Notes: generated from the letters alone by a model not told the origin. Positions 50,851-60,780 are shown, numbered from the stretch's first letter. The stretch: DNA of 64,000 nucleotides from MGBC163016 sp964631345 (GCA_964631345.1 CAZVWE010000004.1:1-64000); one strand, 5' to 3'. Numbers and translations are program-made.

Positions 50851-51445
50851 TGAAGCTACCTGCCTCTTTAATGTAGCGCTCGATAATTGCGCGGTGCTCA
50901 CCTTCGGTCAAATCCTGACCGATAAGCTTTCCTGCGACATCTACCGACGTGTCTGCTATAGAGGCCTGAAGCTCGGCAATCGCAGCCTTCTTCTCGGCTT
51001 CGATCGTAGACTGCGCTTTTGCGATCATATCCTGTGCTTCAGCTTGAGCTTTAGCCTGGATATCAGCTTTTACAGCCTCGCCAGTCTCTCTTGCTTCAGC
51101 TATGACCTGCGCAGCTTGAGCCTTAGCATCGGCTAGCTGCTTTTTGTATTCCTCTAAAACGCGTTCGCTTTCAATCTTTGCTTCTTCGGATTGTTTCAGG
51201 GCTTCCCTGATTGTGTTCTCGCGCTTTTCCAGCATGCCAGCAAACATTGGCCAGCCAAATTTCGCGAGGATGATCCAAAGGATAATGAAGGCGACAAGCA
51301 TGGGAACGAATTCCATCATGTCAGGAAGGATGGCGCTAATACCACCAGTTGCTTCCTCTTCTGCCGCGAACGCGAGCGAGGGGCAGAGAGCCAGCGACGC
51401 AATCGCCGTTGTTAGCCCTGCTGCTATTTTCGCCCTTGTCTTCAA
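50840..51445 (-). CDS. atpF: ATP synthase b subunit
   Basis: A 201-residue membrane stator. The first ~27 residues look like a signal peptide (AAGLTTAIASLALCPSLAFA), followed by the real TM helix (MLVAFIILWIILAKFGWPMF) and a long Ala/Glu/Lys-rich coiled coil reaching F1. The start is TTG, backed by a strong GGAGG seven bases upstream. A cleavable or second N-terminal helix of this kind is seen in Coriobacteriia b subunits. Confidence 0.95.
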   Translation of the reverse strand: MKTRAKIAAGLTTAIASLALCPSLAFAAEEEATGGISAILPDMMEFVPMLVAFIILWIILAKFGWPMFAGMLEKRENTIREALKQSEEAKIESERVLEEYKKQLADAKAQAAQVIAEARETGEAVKADIQAKAQAEAQDMIAKAQSTIEAEKKAAIAELQASIADTSVDVAGKLIGQDLTEGEHRAIIERYIKEAGSFNGN

Positions 51446-51499
51446 TTGCCTTCCTCCTTTTGACCTTATCTTCGGTCTATTACGCTCAAATAAGGCCTA

Positions 51500-51718
51500 C
51501 TAGATGATGAAGGCAAGGACGAAGCCGATAAGTGCTAGTGCCTCTGCCAATGCAGCACCAATGATGAAGTTGGTGAAAAGACGGCCTTGAAGCTCTGGCT
51601 GACGAGCTGATCCAACGCAGCAGCCATAGCATGCAATGCCGATGCCCAGGCCAGGGCCTAATGTGCCAAAGCCATAGCCGATCACCTTGAGGGCAGCGAG
51701 TACCATTGTAATTTCCAC
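51500..51718 (-). CDS. atpE: ATP synthase c subunit
   Basis: A 72-residue two-helix proteolipid from a GTG at 51718 (GGAGG six bases upstream); the frame runs to 51763 but without an SD. The glycine-rich helix 1 (GYGFGTLGPGLGIGIACYG), the polar RQPEL loop, and the ion-binding Glu in GAALAEALALIGF are present. Ala rather than Ser/Thr follows the Glu, which argues for H+ rather than Na+ coupling (inference). Confidence 0.95.
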   Translation of the reverse strand: MEITMVLAALKVIGYGFGTLGPGLGIGIACYGCCVGSARQPELQGRLFTNFIIGAALAEALALIGFVLAFII

Positions 51719-51831
51719 AGTTTTCCTCCTTGTTCCGTTTTTGAGCCTGTTTCCCAAAAACATTTACATATAGTCAACCGGTCAGTGGAATGCCGGTAAG
51801 ACCCAAATTGGGGTAACGAGTGCGGTGATGC

Positions 51832-52617
51832 TTAGTGTGCTGACACCGCCAATTGTACGTACACTGATGTAAGCGCTGTGAATACATATGCTTGCAAGAA
51901 AGCAACCAAAGTCTCAATCGCATACATGAATATAAGTAGCAAAAGCCAAGGTATTGTGATTACACCGCTTACGATGTCGAACGACTGAATGCCGACTGTA
52001 AGAAATACAGTTGCCGCAAGAGCGAAGATGCCGAGCACCATATGTCCTGCAAACATGTTTCCATAAAGTCGAACAGCAAGAGTAAGCCAACGAATAACCG
52101 TTGAGAAAAGTTCGAGTACCCAAATGATTGGAACCATCACAACCGGAAGTCCTGCAGGAGCAAATGACTTCAAGTACCCAAGACCGCCATGCGCTTTAAT
52201 GCCCCAAACAACAAAGTAGACAAAAGCGATAGTAGAAAGAGCCCAAGTAACTGAAATAGATCCAGTTGGAGTCTTGCAACCTGGGATTAATCCAACAAAG
52301 TTCGAAACTAAGATGAAGAAGAAAAGAGTCGCTAAGAATGGCACATGATTTTTGAACCCATGTCCAATGACGCCCTCTCCAATATCATTTCGAACGAACT
52401 GATAGCCATATTCGACCGTGTTAACAAATCTGTTCGTTGGAATAAGCGTGAGCTTGCGCGACACGACTAAAACGATAATGCACGTTAAAAGCCAGCAAAT
52501 GATCATCCAGAAGACATATTGAGTCATTCCGAATTCACTCGTGCCGATCACAATCGCAGAGTTAAATGATTCCAGTAACTCCGGTACATGCTCTGACAGA
52601 ACCTCAATTGGATTCAC
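51832..52617 (-). CDS. atpB: ATP synthase a subunit
   Basis: A 261-residue membrane subunit with about 5-6 TM helices. The essential arginine sits in LTLAVRLYGNMFAGH facing the c-ring. Other blocks are FVNTVEYGYQFVRNDIGEG and the NFVGLIPGCKTPTGS loop. It provides the ion half-channels. It follows atpI by about 60 bases. Confidence 0.97.
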   Translation of the reverse strand: MNPIEVLSEHVPELLESFNSAIVIGTSEFGMTQYVFWMIICWLLTCIIVLVVSRKLTLIPTNRFVNTVEYGYQFVRNDIGEGVIGHGFKNHVPFLATLFFFILVSNFVGLIPGCKTPTGSISVTWALSTIAFVYFVVWGIKAHGGLGYLKSFAPAGLPVVMVPIIWVLELFSTVIRWLTLAVRLYGNMFAGHMVLGIFALAATVFLTVGIQSFDIVSGVITIPWLLLLIFMYAIETLVAFLQAYVFTALTSVYVQLAVSAH

Positions 52618-52676
52618 GTGTAAATCCCTTCCTTCTTCTTATGCAACCACACTTGATTGCACCTCGCTAATTTGAG

Positions 52677-52994
52677 CTATTGCTGCCTTGATTTCACTGA
52701 GTGAATGCCGTAGGCGATTGCGATAACGCTTAGAGCTATCACCTCAGCAATCACAAATGCAATAGCATCCGCTTTATCAAGAAGGACAAAAGTGATCGTA
52801 ATGGCGAAAACAAGCACAAACGAAATGATCAGGCAAATCACAAGTCTGGTCATCGGTGCGATGTTTCCAACCTCAGGATTGCGATGAGCCCAGCGAAGAC
52901 CGAAGAGCAACGGCGCAAAACCGATAGCCCCAGCCATTATGCCTAACAATATCGCAAGAAAGACCACTAGCCTTCTCCATAAAACGAGGAGCAA
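52677..52994 (-). CDS. ATP synthase subunit I-like membrane protein
   Basis: A 105-residue hydrophobic protein with about 3-4 TM helices and few polar residues, at the position always held by atpI, first gene of the atp operon. Sequence conservation of this family is low and I assign it by place and topology. The start is a TTG (52992-52994 on the complement) with GAGG about nine bases before it. Possible role in c-ring assembly. Confidence 0.7.
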   Translation of the reverse strand: MLLVLWRRLVVFLAILLGIMAGAIGFAPLLFGLRWAHRNPEVGNIAPMTRLVICLIISFVLVFAITITFVLLDKADAIAFVIAEVIALSVIAIAYGIHSVKSRQQ

Positions 52995-53121
52995 ACAAGC
53001 AAACCTCGTTAATGATATCCAAGATGTTGTGTTGGGTTACAGGAATGTAACAAAAAGGAAGGTTATAGCCGTGAGCGGGAACACCCTAAATTGCGAAAGT
53101 CATTTGAAATTCTACTTATTC

Positions 53122-53637
53122 CTATCCTTTGTATTCGCGAAGCTTGATGCCTGATTCTTCAAGCATAGACATAGCAAGTTCATCAGGATAAGGATTCTGG
53201 TAGATAATCTCTTTGATTCCAGAATTGATGATCATCTTTGCACAAACAACACACGGCTGTGTATTTACGTATATTGAAGCACCTTCGATATTAATTCCAT
53301 ATCTAGCAGCTTGAACAATTGCGTTTTGCTCAGCGTGAAGCCCTCGACAAATTTCATGACGCTGTCCACTTGGAATACCAAGCTGCTCACGCAAACAACC
53401 CGTTTCCATGCAATGAGCAAGGCCAGTAGGGACACCGTTATATCCAGTGGCCAAGATGCGCTTGTCTTTAACGATGACTGCCCCAACACCACGTCTAAGA
53501 CAAGTTGTACGAGATGCCACTTGATTTGCAAGAGTCATGAAATACTCATCCCAGCTTGGCCTATTGGTTGGATCGGTATCGTGAGGCGATACCGCAGCAG
53601 CTGTATTGTCACCTTTTGTGATAGTGTTCTCTGCCAT
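53122..53637 (-). CDS. dCMP deaminase-like cytidine/deoxycytidylate deaminase (ComEB type)
   Basis: A 171-residue zinc deaminase. H101-A-E103 in GLHAEQNAI, and C129-x2-C132 in NTQPCVVCAK, form the zinc site. The dCMP-type insertion (TGYNGVPTGLAHCMETGCLREQLGIPSG, core TGYNGVPTG) supports a deoxycytidylate substrate, feeding dUMP to thymidylate synthesis. The SD AGGAG precedes the ATG. It follows glyA by 17 bases, a sensible link to one-carbon/thymidylate metabolism. Confidence 0.92.
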   Translation of the reverse strand: MAENTITKGDNTAAAVSPHDTDPTNRPSWDEYFMTLANQVASRTTCLRRGVGAVIVKDKRILATGYNGVPTGLAHCMETGCLREQLGIPSGQRHEICRGLHAEQNAIVQAARYGINIEGASIYVNTQPCVVCAKMIINSGIKEIIYQNPYPDELAMSMLEESGIKLREYKG

Positions 53638-53654
53638 GAAATCTCCTAAAGATA

Positions 53655-54911
53655 TTAATAATGAAGTCCTGGATATAACTCATGTGCGGCAAGAAGTGCG
53701 CTTGTGCTTTCACGAATGTTTGCAAGCACTGTTTCATCGTTGTTGGCAAAAATAGCCTTTGAAATAAGGCTTCCTACCTCATAGAAATCATCCGATGAAA
53801 AACCGCGCGTGGTACATGCAGCAGATCCAACTCGAATTCCGCTAGTAACAAAAGGAGAACGCGTTTCATTTGGGATGGTGTTTTTATTGACCGTAAGACC
53901 AACAGTCTCAAGCAGGCGTTCTGCGTCCTTCCCAGTTACATCAGCTGCAGTTAAATCAACTAAGCAAAGGTGGTTGTCGGTGCCACCAGATACAAGGCGA
54001 AGACCTCCATCCTGGATTCCTTGCCCTAAACTTGCGGCATTTTCTACAACATGCGCAGCATAGTCTTTAAATGCTGGCGTCAACGCTTCACCAAACGCAA
54101 CTGCTTTACCAGCAATCACATGCATCAAAGGACCGCCTTGAGTTCCGGGGAACATCGCTTTGTTAATCTTTGCTGCAATTTCTTCATCGTTGGTCAAAAT
54201 AAATCCACCGCGAGGACCGCGAAGTGTTTTATGCGAAGTGGATGTAACAATATCTGCATAAGGCACAGGAGATGGGTGAACCCCACCCGCTACAAGGCCA
54301 GCAATGTGTGCCATATCAATCATGAGATATGCACCAACTGAGTGCGCAATCTCTGCCATACGCTCAAAATCGATTATTCGCGGATATGCGCTTGCACCGC
54401 CAACGATTAATTTCGGACGAAGCTCATTGGCCTTCTGCTCAAGTCCATCGTAATCAATCATTTCTGTTTCTGGATCGACCCCATAAGAGTTGACGTCATA
54501 AAGAATGCCCGAAAAATTAACAGGAGACCCATGGGTTAGATGTCCACCATGATCAAGGCTCATTCCAAGCACTGTGTCCCCTGGCTCGATCAAAGCCATA
54601 TATGCACCATAGTTTGCCTGAGCACCTGAGTGAGGCTGAACATTTGCAAAGTCACAATCGAAAAGCTTGCATGCGCGCTCAATTGCAAGGTTTTCAACCA
54701 TGTCTACCTTTTCACAACCTCCGTAATAGCGCTTCGATGGATAGCCTTCCGCATACTTATTTGTAAGGACGCTTCCAACGGCCTGCATAACAGCCTCAGA
54801 TGTGAAGTTCTCACTTGCGATTAGCTCTATTGTGTTGCGTTGTCTGTTCAACTCTTCTGCCAGAATGTCTGCAACCTCTGGATCTGTATTTTTAAGCGCC
54901 TCAAGTGCCAT
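53655..54911 (-). CDS. glyA: Serine hydroxymethyltransferase
   Basis: A 418-residue PLP enzyme. The PLP Lys is K228 in VTSTSHKTLRGPRGG. IELIASENFTS, NKYAEGYPSKRYYGG, VQPHSGAQANYGAYMALIEPGDTVLGM (core QPHSGAQAN) and DMAHIAGLVA are family blocks. It interconverts serine and glycine, supplying methylene-THF. Close spacing to rpiB (6 bases) and comEB suggests an operon. Confidence 0.98.
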   Translation of the reverse strand: MALEALKNTDPEVADILAEELNRQRNTIELIASENFTSEAVMQAVGSVLTNKYAEGYPSKRYYGGCEKVDMVENLAIERACKLFDCDFANVQPHSGAQANYGAYMALIEPGDTVLGMSLDHGGHLTHGSPVNFSGILYDVNSYGVDPETEMIDYDGLEQKANELRPKLIVGGASAYPRIIDFERMAEIAHSVGAYLMIDMAHIAGLVAGGVHPSPVPYADIVTSTSHKTLRGPRGGFILTNDEEIAAKINKAMFPGTQGGPLMHVIAGKAVAFGEALTPAFKDYAAHVVENAASLGQGIQDGGLRLVSGGTDNHLCLVDLTAADVTGKDAERLLETVGLTVNKNTIPNETRSPFVTSGIRVGSAACTTRGFSSDDFYEVGSLISKAIFANNDETVLANIRESTSALLAAHELYPGLHY

Positions 54912-54917
54912 TTGCTT

Positions 54918-55358
54918 CTACTCCTTTTCGAGATTCATTATCTTTTCCACGCGTCCTTCATGTCTGCCGCCACCAAACTCGGTTGTCAAAAACGCATCAA
55001 TTATCTCTTCGTTTGTTTTCAAGTCTGTAAATCTTCCGGATACTGTAACAATATTTGCATCGTTGTGCTCACGTGCAAGTTGTGCAAATTCTGAAGAAAC
55101 CACATTTGCTGCACGAATTCCGTTCACCTTATTAGCAGCTATTGCCATACCAATTCCAGTACCGCAAACAAGTACTCCATATTGCGATTTACCATTCGCA
55201 ACATCATGTGCAACAAGCGCTGCAAAATCAGGGTAATCCACGCGATCGTCGTTTTCAGGACCTAGATCAGCTACCTCATAACCTTCATTTGTAAGATATT
55301 TCGCGAGTTTTTGCTTTTGTTCAAAACCCGCATGATCGCTTGCTATGCTCACGCGCAT
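54918..55358 (-). CDS. rpiB: Ribose-5-phosphate isomerase B
   Basis: A 146-residue RpiB/LacAB-fold enzyme. Blocks are SDHAGFEQKQKLAKYL, VDYPDFA, and the catalytic Cys65 in VCGTGIGMAIAANK, with the GGGRHEGRVEKI end. It isomerises ribose-5-phosphate and ribulose-5-phosphate. First gene of the rpiB-glyA-comEB unit. Confidence 0.96.
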   Translation of the reverse strand: MRVSIASDHAGFEQKQKLAKYLTNEGYEVADLGPENDDRVDYPDFAALVAHDVANGKSQYGVLVCGTGIGMAIAANKVNGIRAANVVSSEFAQLAREHNDANIVTVSGRFTDLKTNEEIIDAFLTTEFGGGRHEGRVEKIMNLEKE

Positions 55359-55489
55359 GGTATATGCCCTTTCAATATGCTTGCCTACAATTAATGAGTA
55401 TTGCTGTAATTAGTATGGTCGAAAAGATGTCAGATCAGTATAGCTAAATCTGGCGTTATAAAATCTGACACTATGACACTATATAAGCA

Positions 55490-57805
55490 CTATATACGTA
55501 TTGGCCCTTGGCGCAATACGCGAGGAACTAGCCCTGTGCAATCAATTACCGTCGAGCTTGTATCTTGCATGTGCGTTGAACTATTTTCTTGATTTATCTG
55601 GCAATCATTGTCTAGTCCAAGGACTGCAATATTTGTCTCTTCTACCCAGGCCATATCAAGTTCATCTAAACATGTTGCAGCTTTCTGACCTGCCCTATTC
55701 GCAGATGTTGCAGCAATTGGAAAGCCAAGTAAGCGAATAAGCTCTAATGCAACTTTACTATTCGGCATTCGAAGTCCAATCGTGCCTTCTGCACTCGCGA
55801 AAGACACAGGTACTTTAGAAGATGCTTTTACAACAAGCGTAAGCGCACCCGGCCAATATTTACACGCAAGTTCACGTGCATAATCTGGAATATCGCATCC
55901 ATACACATCTAAATCGTTTGCGCTTCCAATAAGCCATGCAACCGGCTTGCTTGATGGCCTTCCTTTCGCATTAAATAAAACCTCAGGAGTATCTGCATGC
56001 TTTACAGAAACCCCACATCCCATAACTGTATCTGTGGGAAACACAAGCGGACATCCTGCACGCATAATTGCTGCAGCGCATTCGATAGCCTTCTTCTGCG
56101 CAATAGCGGATGCAACCTTTAAACCATCACATGCAGCAGACATAATGCCACCTGCATACCCAGCGCCTTCTCCTGCTGGATATAACCCTTCTATACCACT
56201 GGCCTCAAGGGTTTTATGATCCCGCACCATGCGAACAGGTGATGAACTTCGCGCTTCAATTGCCGTCATCAAAGCATAGGGCGCATCGAAGCCTTTTAGC
56301 TTTTTAGCCAAATTAGGAATGGCCTCATCATATGCTTCGGTTATAAACGTAGGCAGTACCTCACGGAGATCACACCACGCAACACCGCGCGGATATGTAG
56401 GCGATATTGGAGTTAATGTCTGCTTGCCTTCACTAGGGGCATTATCTTGAAGCTTCCCATTCAAATAATCTTCCATACGCTCACAAGGCGCAGAATACGG
56501 AATTCCAGTTTTTGCAAACCCTGCATCATATGCTGTCTTCTCAAGGAATTGCTGAAAGCGCATGCCTGCCAAAATATCTTCCGATTCCTTGAAGTCATCC
56601 GGTTTAATTTCAACTAAAAGCGCACTGTTTGCATTTTCGCCATCGCGCGCATGATCGCTCATTCCGTTTACGCACACACCGCCGCGCTCACTTGCAGCGG
56701 CAACAACACTTCCGCCTGGACACATGCAAAACGTATACACTCCACGACCATCTTTGTTGTGAGTTGCAAGCTTATAATCAGCAGGCGGAAGCGCTGGATG
56801 ACCTGCAAATCTGCCATATTGCGCCTCATTAATAAGTACCTGCGAATGCTCGATACGAACACCCACTGCAAAAGGTTTGCGTTCCATTTTTATTTGCACA
56901 CGATTGAGCATCTCAAATGTGTCTCGCGCAGAATGTCCAATCGCAAGCACAACGATGTCGCACGGCTCTGTGTAATGACTACCTGTTTTGAGATCCGTAA
57001 GATGAACGCCCGTAACTTTCCGATTATTCACTTGCGATAAGTCTTCAGACTCGATTTCATCCAGTCGAGTCTGGAAACGAACTTCTCCACCAGCTTTTTC
57101 GATTGCTTGCCTAAGCCCTCGCACAGCTTCTTGCAAACAGTCGGTTCCGATATGAGGTTTTGCATCAACAAGAATGTCTGCCGGCGCCCCTGCACATGCG
57201 AACTCTTCAAGAACAAACCTATTGAACTCGCTTTTTGTTCCAGTGTTCAACTTGCCATCAGAAAACGTTCCAGCCCCTCCTTCTCCAAACTGCACATTGG
57301 AATTAGGGTTAAGTTCTTCTCCGCTGGCAAATGCCAACACATCTTGGATGCGCTCATCTACCGCTTTTCCACGCTCAATCAAAATCGGATTCAGGCCAGC
57401 ACGTGCAAGATATAACGCACAAAACATTCCACAAGGACCAGATCCCACAATGACTGGACGCAATAGCGCATCGTTTGTCGTGATCGTATTTTTGATAAGC
57501 GAATCAAAGTTGGGAATATGGAGTTGCACAGGCTCTTTTGCAGGTGCAAGCGACACGCCACGCTTCGGATGAATCCGCTTAAGATCATCGGGTGAATCGA
57601 TGCCTTCGATATCTGCATCAACCATCAAAACAAAGTGAACATCGCTTTTCTTGCGTGCATCGATGCTTTTCCGTTGAATTTGGATGCGTCTGGTGCGCTT
57701 GTGATTTACACCTATTTGCTGCGCTATTTCAGTTGTAAGCTGTGCTTCGTTTTCTGGAAGCATCGCATCGAGCGTCACTTTTACATTTGCTGCGCGAATC
57801 AACAT
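55490..57805 (-). CDS. Fusion: FAD-dependent dehydrogenase (COG2509-like) + Sua5/YrdC domain
   Basis: One open frame of 771 residues (from MLIRAANVKVTLDAM). Residues ~1-560 are a flavoprotein of the uncharacterised COG2509-like dehydrogenases: a small N-terminal domain, then the dinucleotide loop GSGPCGMF (about 121-128), SNVQFGEGGAGTFSDGKLNT and YPAGEGAGYAGGIMSAACDG. Residues ~576-771 are a Sua5/YrdC/TsaC domain (PLVFPTDTVMG, NAKGRPSSKPVAW, WPGALTLVV, PIAATSANRAG) that makes threonylcarbamoyl-AMP for tRNA t6A. The frame extends up to 57922, overlapping the flavoprotein gene there; the ATG at 57805 starts just after that gene's stop. Confidence 0.9.
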   Translation of the reverse strand: MLIRAANVKVTLDAMLPENEAQLTTEIAQQIGVNHKRTRRIQIQRKSIDARKKSDVHFVLMVDADIEGIDSPDDLKRIHPKRGVSLAPAKEPVQLHIPNFDSLIKNTITTNDALLRPVIVGSGPCGMFCALYLARAGLNPILIERGKAVDERIQDVLAFASGEELNPNSNVQFGEGGAGTFSDGKLNTGTKSEFNRFVLEEFACAGAPADILVDAKPHIGTDCLQEAVRGLRQAIEKAGGEVRFQTRLDEIESEDLSQVNNRKVTGVHLTDLKTGSHYTEPCDIVVLAIGHSARDTFEMLNRVQIKMERKPFAVGVRIEHSQVLINEAQYGRFAGHPALPPADYKLATHNKDGRGVYTFCMCPGGSVVAAASERGGVCVNGMSDHARDGENANSALLVEIKPDDFKESEDILAGMRFQQFLEKTAYDAGFAKTGIPYSAPCERMEDYLNGKLQDNAPSEGKQTLTPISPTYPRGVAWCDLREVLPTFITEAYDEAIPNLAKKLKGFDAPYALMTAIEARSSSPVRMVRDHKTLEASGIEGLYPAGEGAGYAGGIMSAACDGLKVASAIAQKKAIECAAAIMRAGCPLVFPTDTVMGCGVSVKHADTPEVLFNAKGRPSSKPVAWLIGSANDLDVYGCDIPDYARELACKYWPGALTLVVKASSKVPVSFASAEGTIGLRMPNSKVALELIRLLGFPIAATSANRAGQKAATCLDELDMAWVEETNIAVLGLDNDCQINQENSSTHMQDTSSTVIDCTGLVPRVLRQGPIRI

Positions 57806-57812
57806 TGACACA

Positions 57813-59063
57813 TCATGCCTTGCTAAGTCTTTCCGAAAGTCCGCGCACGCATGCACGCCCTGCAAGCATTCCGCTTGCAAATGCCCAGTGCAGATTAAAC
57901 CCACCACATGGGCCGTCCACATCTAGTGCTTCTCCAACTATATAAAGATTCGCTTTCGATTTTGCTTCCATAGTCTTTGGATCAAATGAATCTATAGCAA
58001 AACCACCACGCATGACTTGACACAAAGATGCATCGCCTATGCCTTCATAAGGTAATCGAAAATCTTTAAGCACCTTCGCTAGCTGCGAAAGAGCAGCGTC
58101 GTTTACTTGCGAAGACTCCTTAAGACCCGCATATTTCAGCACCTGATCAGTTATACGAGAAAGCATAAATCCGGTTAACAATTCTACAAACGTGATTGAT
58201 CGGCCATAAATTGCTTTCAATTCCCGAGCGCGTGCACAAAGAAAATCTTTTGGATCACATCCTATATCTTTTGGAAAAAAGTCAATGGAAATATAGTCGC
58301 CAGGGCGAGCAAATCGCGAGAGATTAAATGCAGCAATTCCAGAAATTCCATATTTCCTAAACATCACTTCTCCGCGCTCATGCGCCACCACTTCTTCTGC
58401 GCGCACAAGACTTAAGGCTGCACGTACACGAATATTATCGAGCGGTTTTGTATATCCTTTTCCAAGCGCGATAGAACCAAGGGTTGGAGTTAAGGGTAAA
58501 AACTCAAGTATTCGATCGAGTCCATATGCGTTGCTTGTTCCACCCGAACAGATGATTACAGAGCGTGCCCGAATAAATTCGCCATCATCTAAGCGCAGTG
58601 TGAAGTGATCAGACTGCTCACAATCAACCTCACTCACCAAAGATTCGCAGCGCACCTCAATATCGTATTCATCTATGAAGTTTCGAAGGATATCTAAAAC
58701 AGTGGATGCTTTATTGGAAAGCGGATAAAGTCTGCCTTCCGATTCTTGGCGCCAAACAAGTCCATGACGTTCGAAAAAATTGACAACAGCATTTGGGGCA
58801 TCACCTTTTGGAAATGCATGCTCTAGCTCCAATAATGCCTGCTCAACAAAGCTTGAGTTTCTATAGACATCTGAGGTAATAGTTTCGTTCGAAAAGTTAC
58901 AGCGACCATTTCCTGACCTCAGAATTGAACGACCATTTTTGTCAGTTGATTCAAGTATCAAAATTTTGGGAAGCGAATGTGTGCAACTGCGTGCTGCCTC
59001 ATACGCCGAAATGGCTGCAATAAGCCCAGATGCTCCCCCGCCTATGATAACGATGTCGTTCAT
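57813..59063 (-). CDS. BaiN/HI0933-like flavoprotein (NAD(P)/FAD-dependent oxidoreductase)
   Basis: A 416-residue protein with the N-terminal dinucleotide fold IVIIGGGASGLIAAISA (5-21), the family signature RSGNGRCNFSNE (about 51-62), VICSGGTSNAYG and the C-terminal FAD closing motif VGEALDVDGPCGGFNLHWAFASG. The HI0933 family includes flavoproteins of bile-acid-reducing operons, but no such genes are near; function is open. Directly upstream of the FAD/Sua5 fusion in the same transcript. Confidence 0.9.
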   Translation of the reverse strand: MNDIVIIGGGASGLIAAISAYEAARSCTHSLPKILILESTDKNGRSILRSGNGRCNFSNETITSDVYRNSSFVEQALLELEHAFPKGDAPNAVVNFFERHGLVWRQESEGRLYPLSNKASTVLDILRNFIDEYDIEVRCESLVSEVDCEQSDHFTLRLDDGEFIRARSVIICSGGTSNAYGLDRILEFLPLTPTLGSIALGKGYTKPLDNIRVRAALSLVRAEEVVAHERGEVMFRKYGISGIAAFNLSRFARPGDYISIDFFPKDIGCDPKDFLCARARELKAIYGRSITFVELLTGFMLSRITDQVLKYAGLKESSQVNDAALSQLAKVLKDFRLPYEGIGDASLCQVMRGGFAIDSFDPKTMEAKSKANLYIVGEALDVDGPCGGFNLHWAFASGMLAGRACVRGLSERLSKA

Positions 59064-59119
59064 AAACCAAGATTAGCACACTGCTTTGCATCTAAAGGCG
59101 CAATTAGGGTGTACTAAAT

Positions 59120-59149
59120 ACACAGATGAGCAAGTTTGCCCATCTGTGT
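59120..59149 (-). terminator. Hairpin after the AGCS symporter
   Basis: Arms ACACAGATG (59120-59128) and CATCTGTGT (59141-59149), with an inner GCAA/TTGC pair. On the minus strand a G-U wobble joins the two stems into a continuous 14-pair helix. It is followed by a short ATTTAG. Placed between the symporter stop and the flavoprotein start. Confidence 0.7.
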
Positions 59150-59209
59150 CAGTTCATCAGATATGTGTGGTTAAATCGTAGTGCTGTTAAGCGTGCTATA
59201 TTAAGCGCG

Positions 59210-60637
59210 CTATTTCGCCTCTAATTGAGGAATATCCTCATCATCTTTTTCATCCAGATTGTTCTCATAAACATAATGCTGCGTGCCTTTTGCAATCATT
59301 CCAGAAAGAATTAAAACAACGATAATGTTCGGGATGGCCATAAGCGCATTTGTGATGTCTGAAATATTCCAGACAAGATCTCCGATACCAACAGCGCCAA
59401 GAAAACCTACAGCCAAATAAAGGATCTGATATGGCCTAATTGCATGCTTTCCAAATAAATAAGTAATGCAGCGGTTTCCGTAATACGACCAACCAAGGAT
59501 TGTTGAATATGCAAACAAAACCATACCAAACACAAGAATTGGTGTTCCTATATATGGAATCTCCGCAAACGCAGCAGATGTAAGCTCAGCTCCTGCAGCA
59601 ATGTTTCCCGCCATAACCTGCGCATTAAGATCAGCATTTCCAATCATTGTCGACACAAGTACAAGCCCAGTTAGTGCGCACACAACAACCGTGTCCCAAA
59701 AAGTTCCGGTCATAGACACAAGTGCTTGACGAGCAGGGTTTCTGGTCTCTGCAGCTGATGCAACAATCGGTGCTGATCCAAGGCCAGATTCATTTGAGAA
59801 TAAACCACGAGCACATCCAAATTGCATCGCGATCATAACGCCACTTCCAAGGGCTCCACCAAATGCAGCCTGCCCTGTGAAAGCGGACTCACAAATCATA
59901 ACAATCGCAGGCCATATATAAGGTCCGTTTATGACAAGAATCACGATGCATCCAAGTGCATAAGCAATTGCCATAAATGGTACTAGTCTCTCACAAACCT
60001 TTGAGATTGTCTTAACGCCACCAATGATTACTATCGCAACCAAAACAACAACGCAGAGCCCAATCGCCCACTCTGGAATGCCAGGGAAATTGGTCGTGAT
60101 AACAGATGTCATCGCTTGTGATTGAACGGCGGACCCAATTCCGAAAGATGCAATTGCCGCAAACGCTGCAAATAATCCAGCTCCAAGAAGTGCCCACCAT
60201 GGAGTCGTTCCATCCTTGCGTTTAAATGCGCGTCTCCATGCATACATAGCACCGCCCAGCATGTTGCCATTATGATCTTTGACGCGATACTTCACGGCTG
60301 CGTAGGTCTCTGCATATTTGGTTGCAATGCCAAATACACCAGTAAGCCACATCCAAAGAATAGCTCCAGGACCTCCAGCGATAACAGCAGTACCAACACC
60401 TACGATGTTTCCAGTTCCAATGGTTGCGGAAAGAGCGGTGCAAAGAGCCCCGAATTGACTTATGTCACCAGGTGCATCAGGGTCTTTAGTAACAGAAAGC
60501 TTAATTCCCGTGCCAATTTTTCTTTGGATAAATTTTGTTCGAATCGTTAAATAAATATGACTTCCAAGAAGAAGCACGAGCATCGGGATGCCCCATACAA
60601 AACTATCTATTGCACCGATTATTTCCGCTATATCCAT
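59210..60637 (-). CDS. Alanine/glycine:cation symporter (AGCS family)
   Basis: A 475-residue transporter with about 11 TM helices. Family markers are FGALCTALSATIGTGNIVGVGTAV (core ALSATIGTGNIVGV), GPGAILWMWLTGVFG, MLGGAMYAWRRAF and FGCARGLFSNESGLGSAPI (core RGLFSNESGLGSAP). It imports alanine or glycine with Na+ or H+. The C-terminus is short and acidic. Divergent from ecfA. Confidence 0.95.
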   Translation of the reverse strand: MDIAEIIGAIDSFVWGIPMLVLLLGSHIYLTIRTKFIQRKIGTGIKLSVTKDPDAPGDISQFGALCTALSATIGTGNIVGVGTAVIAGGPGAILWMWLTGVFGIATKYAETYAAVKYRVKDHNGNMLGGAMYAWRRAFKRKDGTTPWWALLGAGLFAAFAAIASFGIGSAVQSQAMTSVITTNFPGIPEWAIGLCVVVLVAIVIIGGVKTISKVCERLVPFMAIAYALGCIVILVINGPYIWPAIVMICESAFTGQAAFGGALGSGVMIAMQFGCARGLFSNESGLGSAPIVASAAETRNPARQALVSMTGTFWDTVVVCALTGLVLVSTMIGNADLNAQVMAGNIAAGAELTSAAFAEIPYIGTPILVFGMVLFAYSTILGWSYYGNRCITYLFGKHAIRPYQILYLAVGFLGAVGIGDLVWNISDITNALMAIPNIIVVLILSGMIAKGTQHYVYENNLDEKDDEDIPQLEAK

Positions 60638-60780
60638 GTTCCCCGCCGTTCATTAGCATATCGATTAGCTCACTACAGCCGATTAAAGTGCTTCGAATTA
60701 TAGGCAAACCGATGTAACCAACTTATTAACATTGGCATTTTTTAGAGTAAGCGGTATGGGATAATCTCACGGAACTGACA

